A DNA stretch of 64,000 bases, from positions 1 to 64,000 of the forward strand of contig JAEXZS010000097.1 of NCBI GenBank assembly GCA_023451375.1. The letters run 5' to 3'. Of this stretch, positions 1 to 8,004 are shown piece by piece. Position 1 is the first letter of the stretch; every line of letters starts with the position of its first letter. A program made the translations under genes and the position numbers. Under the pieces are notes generated by a model, which did not search any database, had not been told where the DNA came from, and worked only from the letters and a program-made list of their open reading frames with translations. The DNA comes from Pseudomonadota bacterium. GTDB taxonomy: Bacteria; Pseudomonadota; Alphaproteobacteria; Caulobacterales; Caulobacteraceae.

Positions 1-886
1 CTTCCGGCCCGTCGGCGACCGTGGCCGCCAGCCTGTCGCGCAGGGCGTTCGACAGCCGCAGCCGCCCGGCCGTCGCGACCACCGCCGCCTCGTCCGCCGG
101 CAGCAGGGCCGACAGCCTCAGCGCCGGGTCCCCGCTCAGGCCGCACATCGCCTCGAACAGCGCCGGCGGCTCGGCCTCCGGCAGCACCTCCCCCAGCACC
201 CCGCTCTCGGTCATCGCCCTGACCGCCGGCCGGGGATCGGGCGCCGCCAGCAGCTTGAGCAGTTCCTTCGACACCCGCTCGGCCGACAGCCTTGCCATCC
301 CGCCCTTCAACCGCGCGCATGCGTCCAGCCCGACGCCGTCCGGCTCACCCCGGCCGTACCAGGCGAAGAAGCGGAAGAAGCGCAGGATGCGCAGATAGTC
401 CTCGCGTATTCGCGTCTCGGCCTCGCCCACGAAGACGATCCGCCCCGCCGCCGCGTCCGCCAGGCCGCCGCCCGTCGGGTCGAACACCCGCCCCGCCGCA
501 TCGGCGTAGAGGGCGTTCAGCCGGAAGTCCCTTCGCGCCGCGTCTTCGGCCCAATCGTCGGTGAAGGCCACCACCGCGCGGCGCCCGTCCGTCTCCACGT
601 CTCGCCTCAGGGTAGTGATCTCATAGGGCCGCCGACCCGACACCCCCGTCACCGTGCCGTGCTCCACGCCCGTCGGCACGGCCTTCAGCCCCGCCGCCTT
701 CAGCGCCGCCATCGTCTGTTCGGGCCTCAGCCGCGTGGCGATGTCGATGTCATCGACCGGCTGGCCCATCAGGCTATTGCGCACGCAGCCGCCGACGAAG
801 CGCGCGCAGCCCTCGCCGCCGGCCGCCTCCAGCGCCGCCATCACCGCGCGCGTGGCCTCCGCCTCCAGCCACGGCTCTCCGGCCAT
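1..886 (-). CDS. cca: CCA tRNA nucleotidyltransferase (3' part outside window)
   Basis: Adds or repairs the 3'-terminal CCA of tRNAs (class II nucleotidyltransferase / poly(A) polymerase family). The minus-strand reading from the ATG at 886 has the family head motif: RFVGGCVRN near residue 31, then PVDDIDIAT, the metal-binding DxD of the NTP transferase fold. Further on come EITTLRRDVETDGR and a DDWAEDAARRDFRLNAL block, the usual neck/head signature. About 295 residues lie in the window and the C-terminus is cut at base 1. The gene starts 5 bases after the stop of the Nudix gene, so it is the last visible member of a minus-strand operon with the Nudix and DUF1285 genes. This trio recurs in Caulobacterales as far as I recall. 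Confidence 0.93.
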   Translation of the reverse strand, partial: MAGEPWLEAEATRAVMAALEAAGGEGCARFVGGCVRNSLMGQPVDDIDIATRLRPEQTMAALKAAGLKAVPTGVEHGTVTGVSGRRPYEITTLRRDVETDGRRAVVAFTDDWAEDAARRDFRLNALYADAAGRVFDPTGGGLADAAAGRIVFVGEAETRIREDYLRILRFFRFFAWYGRGEPDGVGLDACARLKGGMARLSAERVSKELLKLLAAPDPRPAVRAMTESGVLGEVLPEAEPPALFEAMCGLSGDPALRLSALLPADEAAVVATAGRLRLSNALRDRLAATVADGPE

Positions 887-891
887 TGAGG

Positions 892-1554
892 TCACGCCGC
901 GTCCTCGTCCGCCGCCGCCTCAGGCTCGGCCTCCTCGCCGTACAGCCGCGCGTGCAACCCCTTCAATATCCCCGCCGTCACCCCCCAGATGTAGCGTTCG
1001 CCCCACGGCATGGCCCAGAACCAGCGCCGCAGCCCGGCCTCCAGGTCGTAGAAGTCCCGCCGGTGGTTGGCCGCATCCATCAGGAAATCCCACGGCGTCT
1101 CGAAGACCTCCGCCACCTCGTGCGGCGACGGCGTCACCTCGGGCGGGTCGCGCAGCCAGCCGACAACCGGCGTCACCAGGAACCCGGTCCCGGTCTCATA
1201 GGCGTCCGACAGCCCCAGCACCTCCACGGCGCCGGGGTTCAGCGCCACCTCCTCGTCGGCCTCGCGCAGCGCCGCCGTCACCGCGTCCTCGCCCGGGTCC
1301 AGCCGCCCGCCGGGGAAGGCGATCTGCCCCGTATGGCTGGCCAGGGTGTCCGCCCGCCGCGTCAGCAGCACCGTCGCCCCCTCGGGCCGCGCCACCACCG
1401 GGATCAGCACCGCCGCCGGCCGCAGCTCGATCCGGGGCCGGCTGGCCGTCGGGTTCAGGTCGAAGTCCGATCGCGCCGCCCGCCCGTCCGCCCGCCACCC
1501 GTCGACCGGCGCCAGCCGCTCGACCAGCCGCGTCCTCAGCGTCTCCAGGCTCAC
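892..1554 (-). CDS. Nudix hydrolase, CoA pyrophosphatase type
   Basis: Likely cleaves the pyrophosphate of CoA or similar nucleotides (NudL/YeaB-like). The protein is about 220 residues. A clear Nudix box starts at G83 (G-x5-E89-x7-R97-E98-x2-E101-E102), preceded by LLTRRADTLASHTGQIAFPGG, which matches the UPF0035 motif of CoA pyrophosphatases. The GTG start at 1554 overlaps the TGA of the upstream DUF1285 gene (GTGA), which decides the start: the open frame runs further upstream but only as a shadow of that gene. Translationally coupled to its neighbours; cca follows after 5 bases. The exact substrate is inferred from the motif only. Confidence 0.9.
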   Translation of the reverse strand: MSLETLRTRLVERLAPVDGWRADGRAARSDFDLNPTASRPRIELRPAAVLIPVVARPEGATVLLTRRADTLASHTGQIAFPGGRLDPGEDAVTAALREADEEVALNPGAVEVLGLSDAYETGTGFLVTPVVGWLRDPPEVTPSPHEVAEVFETPWDFLMDAANHRRDFYDLEAGLRRWFWAMPWGERYIWGVTAGILKGLHARLYGEEAEPEAAADEDAA

Positions 1555-2102
1555 GCCACCGCTCCCAGTTCGAACGCCTCGTCGCCGGATCGTACGAACA
1601 GCCGCCCGTCGCGTTCCTCGGCCTGCTCGACCAGCTCGTAGAAGACCGGCCGCGCGATCCGCGCCCACAGTTCGGCCCGCACCCGCACCCGCGGCGCCGG
1701 CTCCCCGCTCTTCGGATCGACGTCGACGATGATGGGATGGTCGGCGTCCGCCCGCGTCACGTCGCCCACGTCGGTGGTGAAGACCAGATCCGCCCCCTCC
1801 CGCGCGACGGCCACCGCCCGGAACGGCAGATCCTCGACGGCGATCTTCAGCTTCTCCACCGGCGTGACCAGGTGATAGCCGTCCGGATCCTTCCTCAGCA
1901 CCGTCGAGAACAGCCGCACCAGTTCCTTGCGCCCGATCGGCGAGCCTTCGTGCATCCACACGCCGTCCCGCCGGATGACGATGTCGATCTCGCCGCAGTG
2001 CTCCGGATGCCAGAGATGCACCGGCGGCAGCCCCCGCTCAGGCGCGCTCTTCGCCGCCGCCGTGATGGCGTCCAGTCCGCCTGTCCGGTTTCGTTCGGTC
2101 AT
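1551..2102 (-). CDS. DUF1285 family protein
   Basis: A conserved protein of unknown function, 183 residues, starting MTERNRTGG at the ATG at 2102. The sequence GLPPVHLWHPEHCGEIDIVI followed by RRDGVWMHEGSPIGRKELVRLF is the typical DUF1285 opening, and the C-terminal half carries the repeated beta-strand pattern of that family (DGYHLVTPVEKLKI, VDVDPKSGEPAPRVRVR). No signal peptide or membrane segment. First gene of a tight minus-strand unit with the Nudix gene (GTGA overlap) and cca. Its constant pairing with a Nudix and a CCA enzyme hints at nucleotide or RNA metabolism, but that is only context. Confidence 0.88.
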   Translation of the reverse strand: MTERNRTGGLDAITAAAKSAPERGLPPVHLWHPEHCGEIDIVIRRDGVWMHEGSPIGRKELVRLFSTVLRKDPDGYHLVTPVEKLKIAVEDLPFRAVAVAREGADLVFTTDVGDVTRADADHPIIVDVDPKSGEPAPRVRVRAELWARIARPVFYELVEQAEERDGRLFVRSGDEAFELGAVA

Positions 2103-2197
2103 TACTCCGATGTAGGCTCGCCCGCCGCCGCCGTCACCCGCCTTGACAGACGGAAGCCGCACCGGAACCGTGGCCGCCTCCTTCCCCTCCGCCCGAG

Positions 2198-3046
2198 ATG
2201 TTCATGAAGCTGTTGGCCGTCGCCGTCGCCATCGTCGCTTTGGCCGCCGTGCCGCCCGCCCAGGCGCAGGTCCAGGCCGAGCCCGGCCCAGCCGCGACCC
2301 CGATCCAGGCGGAAAAGATCCTCTTGGTCGGCGACTCGACCACCGCCGTGCTCAGCGGCTGGGGCTCGGCCTTCTGCGCCCGGCACGTGCTGTCGCGCCT
2401 GACCTGCGTGAACCTGGCGCGCGAGGGCCGCAGCACCTCCAGCTACCGCGTCGAGGGGTCGTGGGATATCGCGCTGGGCGAGATGGCGACGCCGGGCTAT
2501 GCGCGCACCTATGTGCTGATCCAGTTCGGCCACAACGACCAACCCGGCAAGCCTGGCCGGTCCACCGACCTGACGACCGAGTTCCCGGCCAACCTGACAC
2601 GCTACGTCACGGAAGCCCGGGCGCGCGGCGCCGTGCCGGTGCTGGTCACGCCGCTGGCGCGTCGCCAGTTCGTCGACGGGGTCCAGTAGAACACGCTCGA
2701 ACCCTGGGCCGAGGCGGCCCGGCGGGTGGCGGCTGAAACCGGCGCGCCTCTGATCGACCTGAACCGGCTCAGCGTGCAGGCGGTGCAGGCCATGGGCCCG
2801 GCCGCGGCCGCCAGCCTGGCGCAACTGCCTCCGCCGCCGCAGGTCGCCACCGCGCTGCTGTCGGGCACGACCGTCGAGCTGCCGCCGCCCGCTCGCCCCC
2901 AGGCCGCAGACGATGTCTTCGGCCAGCCGCCGCTCGCGTTCGACTACACCCATCTGGGTCCTGAAGGCGCGGCCTTCGTCGCCACGCTGATGACCCAGGA
3001 ACTGGGCCGCGTCCTGCCGGCACTGCGCCCCAGCCTCGTGCCCTGA
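2198..3046 (+). pseudogene. SGNH-type acetylesterase (rhamnogalacturonan acetylesterase-like) with in-frame TAG
   Basis: Would deacetylate pectic or other plant polysaccharides. A signal peptide (MFMKLLAVAVAIVALAAVPPAQAQ) is followed by the SGNH motifs: block I LLVGDST (Ser nucleophile) near residue 47, IQFGHNDQ (block III), and FDYTHLGPEGA near the C-terminus with the catalytic Asp/His. The reading frame is intact except for a TAG at 2687-2689 between LARRQFVDGVQ and NTLEPWAEAARR. The second half continues in the same frame to 3046 with no indel. Hence a single nonsense substitution, a sequencing error, or readthrough. The catalytic Asp-His lie after the stop, so the truncated product would be dead. 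An in-frame ATG at 2204 is an alternative start. Confidence 0.8.
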
Positions 3047-3538
3047 TCAGGCGCGGCGCACCGGTCCCATAGCCGCCTCGTCCCTGCCCAGCCACAGCAC
3101 GCGGCGCCGATCCACCGGCCCCGGCAGCACGGCGTTCGGCGCAGGCTGGAAGCCAAAGCGCTCGAAATAGGCCCGGTCGCCGACCAGCAGCACGCCCCCG
3201 GTCTCCGTCGCCGCCGCATGAGCCAGACAGGCCGCGACAAGATCAGCGCCCAGGCCCGCGCTCCGCTCGTCCGGGTCCACGGCGATCGGCCCCAGGAACA
3301 GCATGGGCGCGCCGCCCACGGTGATAGGCCACAGCCGAACCGAACCGATGACGCGACCCTGCTCGCGGACCACGAAGCCCGCCGCCGGCCGCGAGCCTTC
3401 ACGCAGCCTCTCGGCGGTCTTGGCGAACCGTCCCGGACCGAATGCGGTCATGACCAGCGCCTCCACGCCGTCGGCGTCGGCCGAGGTCTCGGCTTCGATG
3501 CGGCTCTGGACCGTCGGCTGAAGAAGGGCGTGCGACAT
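3047..3538 (-). CDS. GNAT family N-acetyltransferase (YhbS-like)
   Basis: Acetyl-CoA-dependent acetyltransferase of 163 residues, substrate unknown. The centre reads IGSVRLWPI, then MLFLGPIAVDPDERSAGLGADLV, the GNAT motif A acetyl-CoA loop, and then GVLLVGDRAYFERFGFQPA, the common C-terminal strand of the YhbS group. The start is taken at MSHALLQ (3538); the frame is open nine codons further but those codons look non-coding. It is convergent with the interrupted esterase, whose stop abuts this stop. No visible partner gene. Confidence 0.85.
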   Translation of the reverse strand: MSHALLQPTVQSRIEAETSADADGVEALVMTAFGPGRFAKTAERLREGSRPAAGFVVREQGRVIGSVRLWPITVGGAPMLFLGPIAVDPDERSAGLGADLVAACLAHAAATETGGVLLVGDRAYFERFGFQPAPNAVLPGPVDRRRVLWLGRDEAAMGPVRRA

Positions 3539-3603
3539 GCGGCGTTCCGGGGTGGGCGCGCGCACCTAGGGCCGAATGCGCGCCAAATCAAGGCGCGGCG
3601 CGA

Positions 3604-4377
3604 TCAGCCCAGCTTGGAGAAATCCGGCGCCCGCTTCTGGGTGAAGGCCATGAAGGCCTCCATCGCCTCGGGGCTCTTCATCTGCGAGCCGAACGCCTCG
3701 CCCTCGCGCTGCATCAGGGCCCACAGTCGCTCGGCGTCGCGCATCAGGCCCTTGGTCGTGCGAATCGAGTTGGGCGCCCGCGCAGCGACCTTGGCCGCCA
3801 GCTCTTCGGCCGTGGCGTCGACCCGGTCCGTCGGCACGGCCCGATTGGCCAAGCCCCAAGCCAGCGCCGTTCGCCCGTCGATCGCCTCGCCCAGGGCGAA
3901 CAGTTCGAACGCCCGCTGATGTCCGATCGCCGCCGGCAGCAGCAGGCTGGAGGCCGCCTCCGGCGCCAGGGCCAGGTTGACGAAAGGAACCGACAGCAGC
4001 GCGTCCTCGGCCACCACCACCAGGTCGCAATGCAGCAGCATGGTCAGGCCGATGCCGACCGCGCGCCCCTTCACCGCCGCCACCAGCGGCTTGTCCAGCT
4101 CGGCCAGAGCCTTCAGGAACCGGAACACGGACATGTCGAACGGCTTGTCGGTCTGTGAACCGATGGCGATGAAGTCGCCGATGTCATTGCCGGCCGAGAA
4201 GCTGTCGCCCTCGGCCTTCAGCAGCACCGCGCGGACGGCGCCGTCGCTCCGGGCCCGTTCGACCGCGTCGGACAGGGCCGCGTACATGGCCTGCGTGATG
4301 GCGTTCTTTTTCTCGGCGCGCGTCAGGGTGACCGTCAGGACGCCCCCGGCCAGTTCGCTGCGGATGTGTTCGTTCAT
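3604..4377 (-). CDS. Enoyl-CoA hydratase/isomerase family protein
   Basis: Crotonase-fold enzyme of 257 residues, likely hydrating or isomerising enoyl-CoA in fatty-acid breakdown. The oxyanion-hole loops are visible: EGDSFSAGNDIGDF near residues 57-70 and AVKGRAVGIGLTMLLHCDLVV near residues 100-120. The C-terminus reads EAMEAFMAFTQKRAPDFSKLG. The ATG at 4377 overlaps the TGA of the upstream MBL-fold gene (ATGA), so the two are translationally coupled. The pair recurs as a catabolic unit in related genomes by my recollection; the exact acyl substrate cannot be read from the sequence. Confidence 0.9.
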   Translation of the reverse strand: MNEHIRSELAGGVLTVTLTRAEKKNAITQAMYAALSDAVERARSDGAVRAVLLKAEGDSFSAGNDIGDFIAIGSQTDKPFDMSVFRFLKALAELDKPLVAAVKGRAVGIGLTMLLHCDLVVVAEDALLSVPFVNLALAPEAASSLLLPAAIGHQRAFELFALGEAIDGRTALAWGLANRAVPTDRVDATAEELAAKVAARAPNSIRTTKGLMRDAERLWALMQREGEAFGSQMKSPEAMEAFMAFTQKRAPDFSKLG

Positions 4378-5456
4378 TCGTCTTCGCCCCTGTCGATCGC
4401 CGTCCACCAGTCGACGCCGTCCTCATCCCGCGTTCGCCGCGCGCGGCCGCGTCGTTCCAGATAGTTCAGATGCGCCTGGGCCTCGCCCGTGGCCATGCCC
4501 AGCACCGCATCCCCGACCGCCCGCCCGAATACGGCCGGGAAGGCGTCGATCACCCTAGCGGGTTTCCGCAACGTCCGTTCAAGCCGTTTCAGCGCGACTT
4601 CGTGACCGCGCCTCAGCGCGTCCAGCCTGTCGTGTACGCCGAGGAACGGCTCACCGTGTGACGGCAGGATCAAGGCCTCTTTCGGGAGCACAGCACGAAG
4701 CTTGGCTAGTGAGACCATCCAATCGTCAAGGGGGTCCGCATTGGGCTCTGTCGGCCACACCGACACGTTCGAAGAAATCCGCGGCAGGATCTGATCACCG
4801 GCGATGAAGACGTTGTCTGACCGCCGCCAAAGGCAGACGTGTTCCGGGCTATGTCCCGCGCCCACAACGACCTGCCAGTCGTCGCCGTCGATCGTCAGCC
4901 GGTCGCCGTCGCAAAGTCTTTGGTAGGCGCGCGGCACCGGACTGACTCCCTTGCCGAAGCCGCCGTAGCCCGCACGCCAAGCCTCGATCTGCGCCTCTCT
5001 CCACCCGGCGGCGCGGTAGAAGACCGCGCCGACTTCAGGGGCGTCCTGCGCCTCCTCCGCCGCCAGCATGCGCCCTGTCAGATATTCGGTGCGCGACATG
5101 AGCAACGGCGCCTTCGCCCTGTCGCACAGCCATCCTGCCAGACCGATGTGGTCGGGATGCATATGGGTGCAAAGCACGCGCCGCACTGGTCGGCCGGCCA
5201 GATCTCCCGCAAGCGCCGCTTCCCAGGCCTGGATGGAGGCGGGCGTCTTCAACCCCGTGTCGACGATGCACCAGCCGTCGCCGTCCGCCAGCACGAAGAC
5301 GTTTACATGATCCAGCTGAAACGGCAGCGGAAATCTCAGTAGAAGCACCTTTGGCGCGACTTCCACGACACGCCCCGGCGCCGGCGGTTCGCCTCCCCGA
5401 TAGGTCAGTCCCGACCTCGGCGAGACCGTCTTCGGCGTCGTCAGATCGTCGGCCAC
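4374..5456 (-). CDS. MBL-fold metallo-hydrolase
   Basis: Metallo-beta-lactamase-fold hydrolase of 360 residues, cytoplasmic by lack of a signal peptide. The metal site T-H98-M-H100-P-D102-H103 is intact. A later His (VVVGAGHSPEHVCLW) and Asp (NVFIAGDQILPRIS) complete the binuclear site. The C-terminal helical extension (HLNYLERRGRARR) is that of the glyoxalase-II-like proteins with a BLACT winged-helix domain. Coupled by a 4-base overlap to the enoyl-CoA hydratase gene, so it may hydrolyse an acyl-thioester from the same pathway. That role is inference. Confidence 0.88.
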   Translation of the reverse strand: MADDLTTPKTVSPRSGLTYRGGEPPAPGRVVEVAPKVLLLRFPLPFQLDHVNVFVLADGDGWCIVDTGLKTPASIQAWEAALAGDLAGRPVRRVLCTHMHPDHIGLAGWLCDRAKAPLLMSRTEYLTGRMLAAEEAQDAPEVGAVFYRAAGWREAQIEAWRAGYGGFGKGVSPVPRAYQRLCDGDRLTIDGDDWQVVVGAGHSPEHVCLWRRSDNVFIAGDQILPRISSNVSVWPTEPNADPLDDWMVSLAKLRAVLPKEALILPSHGEPFLGVHDRLDALRRGHEVALKRLERTLRKPARVIDAFPAVFGRAVGDAVLGMATGEAQAHLNYLERRGRARRTRDEDGVDWWTAIDRGEDE

Positions 5457-5580
5457 CAGCGCGTCTCCAATAAAAACTCAGTGCACCATACGCCGGCGTT
5501 TCACAAAGCGTCCAGCCGCCTTGACCAAGCCACGTTACCCGGTCACACGACATATTCCGCTCTTACGTCAGGTGCTTGTC

Positions 5581-6507
5581 ATGATGTTCCGCCTCCTCGC
5601 CCCGTGCATGGCGCTCTCGCTGGTCGTCCTATCCGCCGCGCCCGTAGCCATGGCGCAAAATCGAGACGAAGACCGCTCCGCGGAGACCTCGGGCCAAAGC
5701 AGAGCCGCCCAGGCGCGCCAGCGCGGGCAGCAACGGCCCGCCGCGCCGTCCGCCGAACAGGTTATGGCGTCGGCCCAGGAACAGGCCACCCTCGCCAACA
5801 CCGGTTGCCAAGTCACCGAAGCCAAGCTGTTGGGCAACACCGCTGAGCAGACGTCGATCTATGAAGTCGCCTGTGCTGCGGGTCCCGGCTATATGATCGA
5901 GTCCAAGACGCCCCCGGCCGCTACGGACTGCGTGATCCTGGCTGCGTCGGCTGAACAGATGCGGGCGGCCGATCCCGCAGCCGATGTCGGTCCGCAATGC
6001 ACGATCGCCGCCAATACCGACAGTCAGAAGTTCCTGCGCGAGTATGCACAGCAAGCCGCCGTGCCCTGCACGGTCGACCAAGCCAAGGTGCTGGGCGCCG
6101 GAGACGACGGCGCCGTGATCTATGAAATCGGCTGCACCGACATGGCGGGCTATTGGATCCGCAAGAGCGGCGACGCCTGGACCAAGACCGACTGCCTGCA
6201 GGTCCTGGCGGAGAACGGAACCTGCGCCTTCACCACCCCGGCCGAGAACGCGGCGCTGCTGAAGAGCTGGCTGACCGGTTCGGAGGCCGCTGGCTGCGAC
6301 GTCACCGAGGCTCGCCTGATGGGCCGTAACGCCAACGGCATTTTCTACGAAGCCAAGTGCGCCGGCGCCGACGGCGTCATCGCCCGTCTGAACGCAGAGC
6401 GCGCGGTCCAGCAGATCTATCCCTGCGCCACCGCCCAGCAGATCGGCGGCGGCTGCACCCTGACGCCGGCCCCGGCCGCCTCTCCGGCGACCACCCAGCA
6501 GCCGTAA
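5581..6507 (+). CDS. Secreted protein with three four-cysteine repeats, unknown function
   Basis: I do not recognise a named family. The start is taken at the ATG at 5581 (ATGATG; 5584 also possible), because the upstream codons read into the divergent promoter region. A signal peptide ending at AVAMAQ-type residues is followed by a Q/A/R-rich linker (to about residue 70) and three imperfect repeats. Each opens with a Cys-x-V-[TD]-[EQ]-A-[KR]-[VL]-[LM]-G word at residues about 76, 163 and 239. Each repeat carries four Cys (76/98/117/140; 163/185/205/215; 239/260/282/292) and a central YE[VIA]-x-C segment, suggesting two disulfides per unit. It ends in a Pro/Ala tail, and a strong terminator follows. 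Periplasmic or outer-surface location is likely. Confidence 0.75.
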   Translation: MMFRLLAPCMALSLVVLSAAPVAMAQNRDEDRSAETSGQSRAAQARQRGQQRPAAPSAEQVMASAQEQATLANTGCQVTEAKLLGNTAEQTSIYEVACAAGPGYMIESKTPPAATDCVILAASAEQMRAADPAADVGPQCTIAANTDSQKFLREYAQQAAVPCTVDQAKVLGAGDDGAVIYEIGCTDMAGYWIRKSGDAWTKTDCLQVLAENGTCAFTTPAENAALLKSWLTGSEAAGCDVTEARLMGRNANGIFYEAKCAGADGVIARLNAERAVQQIYPCATAQQIGGGCTLTPAPAASPATTQQP

Positions 6508-6531
6508 GCCGAGCCGTCTACGACCTGATGA

Positions 6532-6563
6532 GGGGCCGTCGGAGCGATCCGGCGGCCCCTTTT
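6532..6563 (+). terminator. Intrinsic terminator after the Cys-repeat gene
   Basis: An 11-bp GC-rich stem (ggggccgtcgg / ccggcggcccc, with one G-T pair) around a six-base loop, followed by TTTT. It lies 24 bases after the stop codon and before the exonuclease III gene. Confidence 0.8.
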
Positions 6564-6613
6564 GTTCATCCGCCCTCTTTTCGCGCATCGAGACGCGGCC
6601 TAGCGTCGCCGTC

Positions 6614-7399
6614 ATGCGCATCGCCACTTGGAACGTGAACTCGGTCAACGCCCGCCTGCCCACCGTGCTGGCGTGGCTGGAGCAGGCCAATCCCGACGTC
6701 GCCTGCTTCCAGGAGATCAAGTGCGTCGACGAGAAGTTCCCGCGCGAGGCCTTCGAGAGCCTTGGCTACAACGTCGAGACGCACGGCCAGAAATCCTATA
6801 ACGGCGTGGCCCTGCTCTCGAAATTCCCCCTGTCCGACATCCGGCGCGGACTGCCCGGTGACGACGCCGACGAGCAGGCGCGCTATCTCGAGGCCGTGAT
6901 CGAGGCCCCGCGTCCCATCCGGGTGGCCGCCATCTATCTGCCCAACGGCAATCCGATCGGCACGGAGAAGTTCGCCTACAAGCTGGCTTGGTTCGAGCGC
7001 CTGAACGCGCATGCGCGAGCTCTCCTGGCGCACGAAGAGCCGCTGGCCCTCTGCGGCGACTACAACGTCATCCCCGAGGCCGAGGACGCCAGGAACCCCG
7101 CCGCCTGGGTCAACGACGCCCTCTTCCAACCCGAGAGCCGCCGCGCCTTCCGCGCCCTGAAGAACCTGGGCCTGGCGGACGCGCACGAACTGGGCGGCGA
7201 ACCGGCGGGAACCTTCACCTTCTGGGACTATCAGGCGGGGGCTTGGCAGCGCGACCACGGCATCCGCATCGACTTCGCCCTGCTGTCTCCCCAGGCGGCC
7301 GACCGCTTCCGGGGCATCGAGACCCATCGCGAGGCGCGTGACATGGAGAAGCCCAGCGACCACGTCCCGGTGGTCGTCGACGTCCACCTGGAGGCCTGA
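6614..7399 (+). CDS. xth: Exodeoxyribonuclease III
   Basis: AP endonuclease and 3'-5' exonuclease of base-excision repair, 261 residues, cytoplasmic. It starts MRIATWNVNSVNARL, the family N-terminus. Catalytic residues in view are E34 (CFQEIK), D149/N151 (CGDYNVIPEAED), the D-x-R-I-D-F strand (GIRIDFALLS) near 217-221 and D249-H250 (KPSDHVPV). Length matches the ExoIII family. It sits behind a terminator, so it has its own promoter, and is followed after 4 bases by a GTG-started gene of unknown function. Confidence 0.96.
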   Translation: MRIATWNVNSVNARLPTVLAWLEQANPDVACFQEIKCVDEKFPREAFESLGYNVETHGQKSYNGVALLSKFPLSDIRRGLPGDDADEQARYLEAVIEAPRPIRVAAIYLPNGNPIGTEKFAYKLAWFERLNAHARALLAHEEPLALCGDYNVIPEAEDARNPAAWVNDALFQPESRRAFRALKNLGLADAHELGGEPAGTFTFWDYQAGAWQRDHGIRIDFALLSPQAADRFRGIETHREARDMEKPSDHVPVVVDVHLEA

Positions 7400-7403
7400 C
7401 GCC

Positions 7404-7919
7404 GTGGCCGACGCCCTGCGGCTGGTGCTGTTGCTCGCTCTGGCCGCGGCCCTGCTGACGACGCTGGCGTTGGCCCTGTCCTGGTGGATGGAGCCGCCAC
7501 GCCGTATGCGGCGGGCCCTGCTCAAGGCGCTGGGCGCGACGCCGCAGGTCGAGGCCATGTCCGTCGGCGAGGGCCGGACCTGCGCCCTCAACTTCGACGC
7601 CGAGCAACTGGTCGTCCTCTGGGCGAACGGCGCCCACGGCCTGGCCTATCACTTCACGGAGGTCGAGGGCGGGGAAATCATCGTCGACGGCCACGTCGTC
7701 GCCCGCGTCCGGCGCGGCGAAGTCCGCAAGTCGCTGGACGTAATGGCGCCGGACGCCGAGCAGGTGGTGCTGCGCCTGATGTTCGCCGACGCCCGCAATC
7801 CGGAGTTCGAGCTGGCGCTGTGGGACGCGGCGTTGCCGGCCCAGACCGGCTCTCCGGCAGAGGCCCTGCGGCTGGGTCGCCGCTGGCTGTCGCATCTCGA
7901 GGCCCTGCTGGTGGATTAG
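7404..7919 (+). CDS. Conserved protein with N-terminal membrane segment, unknown function
   Basis: 171 residues from a GTG at 7404, four bases after the exonuclease III stop. Residues about 2-27 form one hydrophobic helix (LRLVLLLALAAALLTTLALALSW). The remainder is a soluble domain with alternating strands (GRTCALNFDAEQLVVLWANG, EGGEIIVDGHVVARVRRGEVRKSL). An ATG at 7488 would give a version without the membrane helix. I do not recognise the family. Close spacing suggests cotranscription with xth, though no functional link can be read. Confidence 0.7.
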   Translation: MADALRLVLLLALAAALLTTLALALSWWMEPPRRMRRALLKALGATPQVEAMSVGEGRTCALNFDAEQLVVLWANGAHGLAYHFTEVEGGEIIVDGHVVARVRRGEVRKSLDVMAPDAEQVVLRLMFADARNPEFELALWDAALPAQTGSPAEALRLGRRWLSHLEALLVD

Positions 7920-8004
7920 GACTTCGGGGCTTCCGGTCGCGGCGATGGAGCGTTAGAAGCGCCCGCTCATTTCCATCTTGCCCGCTGCCTTTAAGGAGCC
8001 CGCC

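Noticed and set aside
654..2207. Long plus-strand frame of 517 residues over the cca, Nudix and DUF1285 genes
   Set aside because: Pro/Arg/Ala-rich and on the opposite strand to three genes with clear family motifs; a GC-rich shadow.
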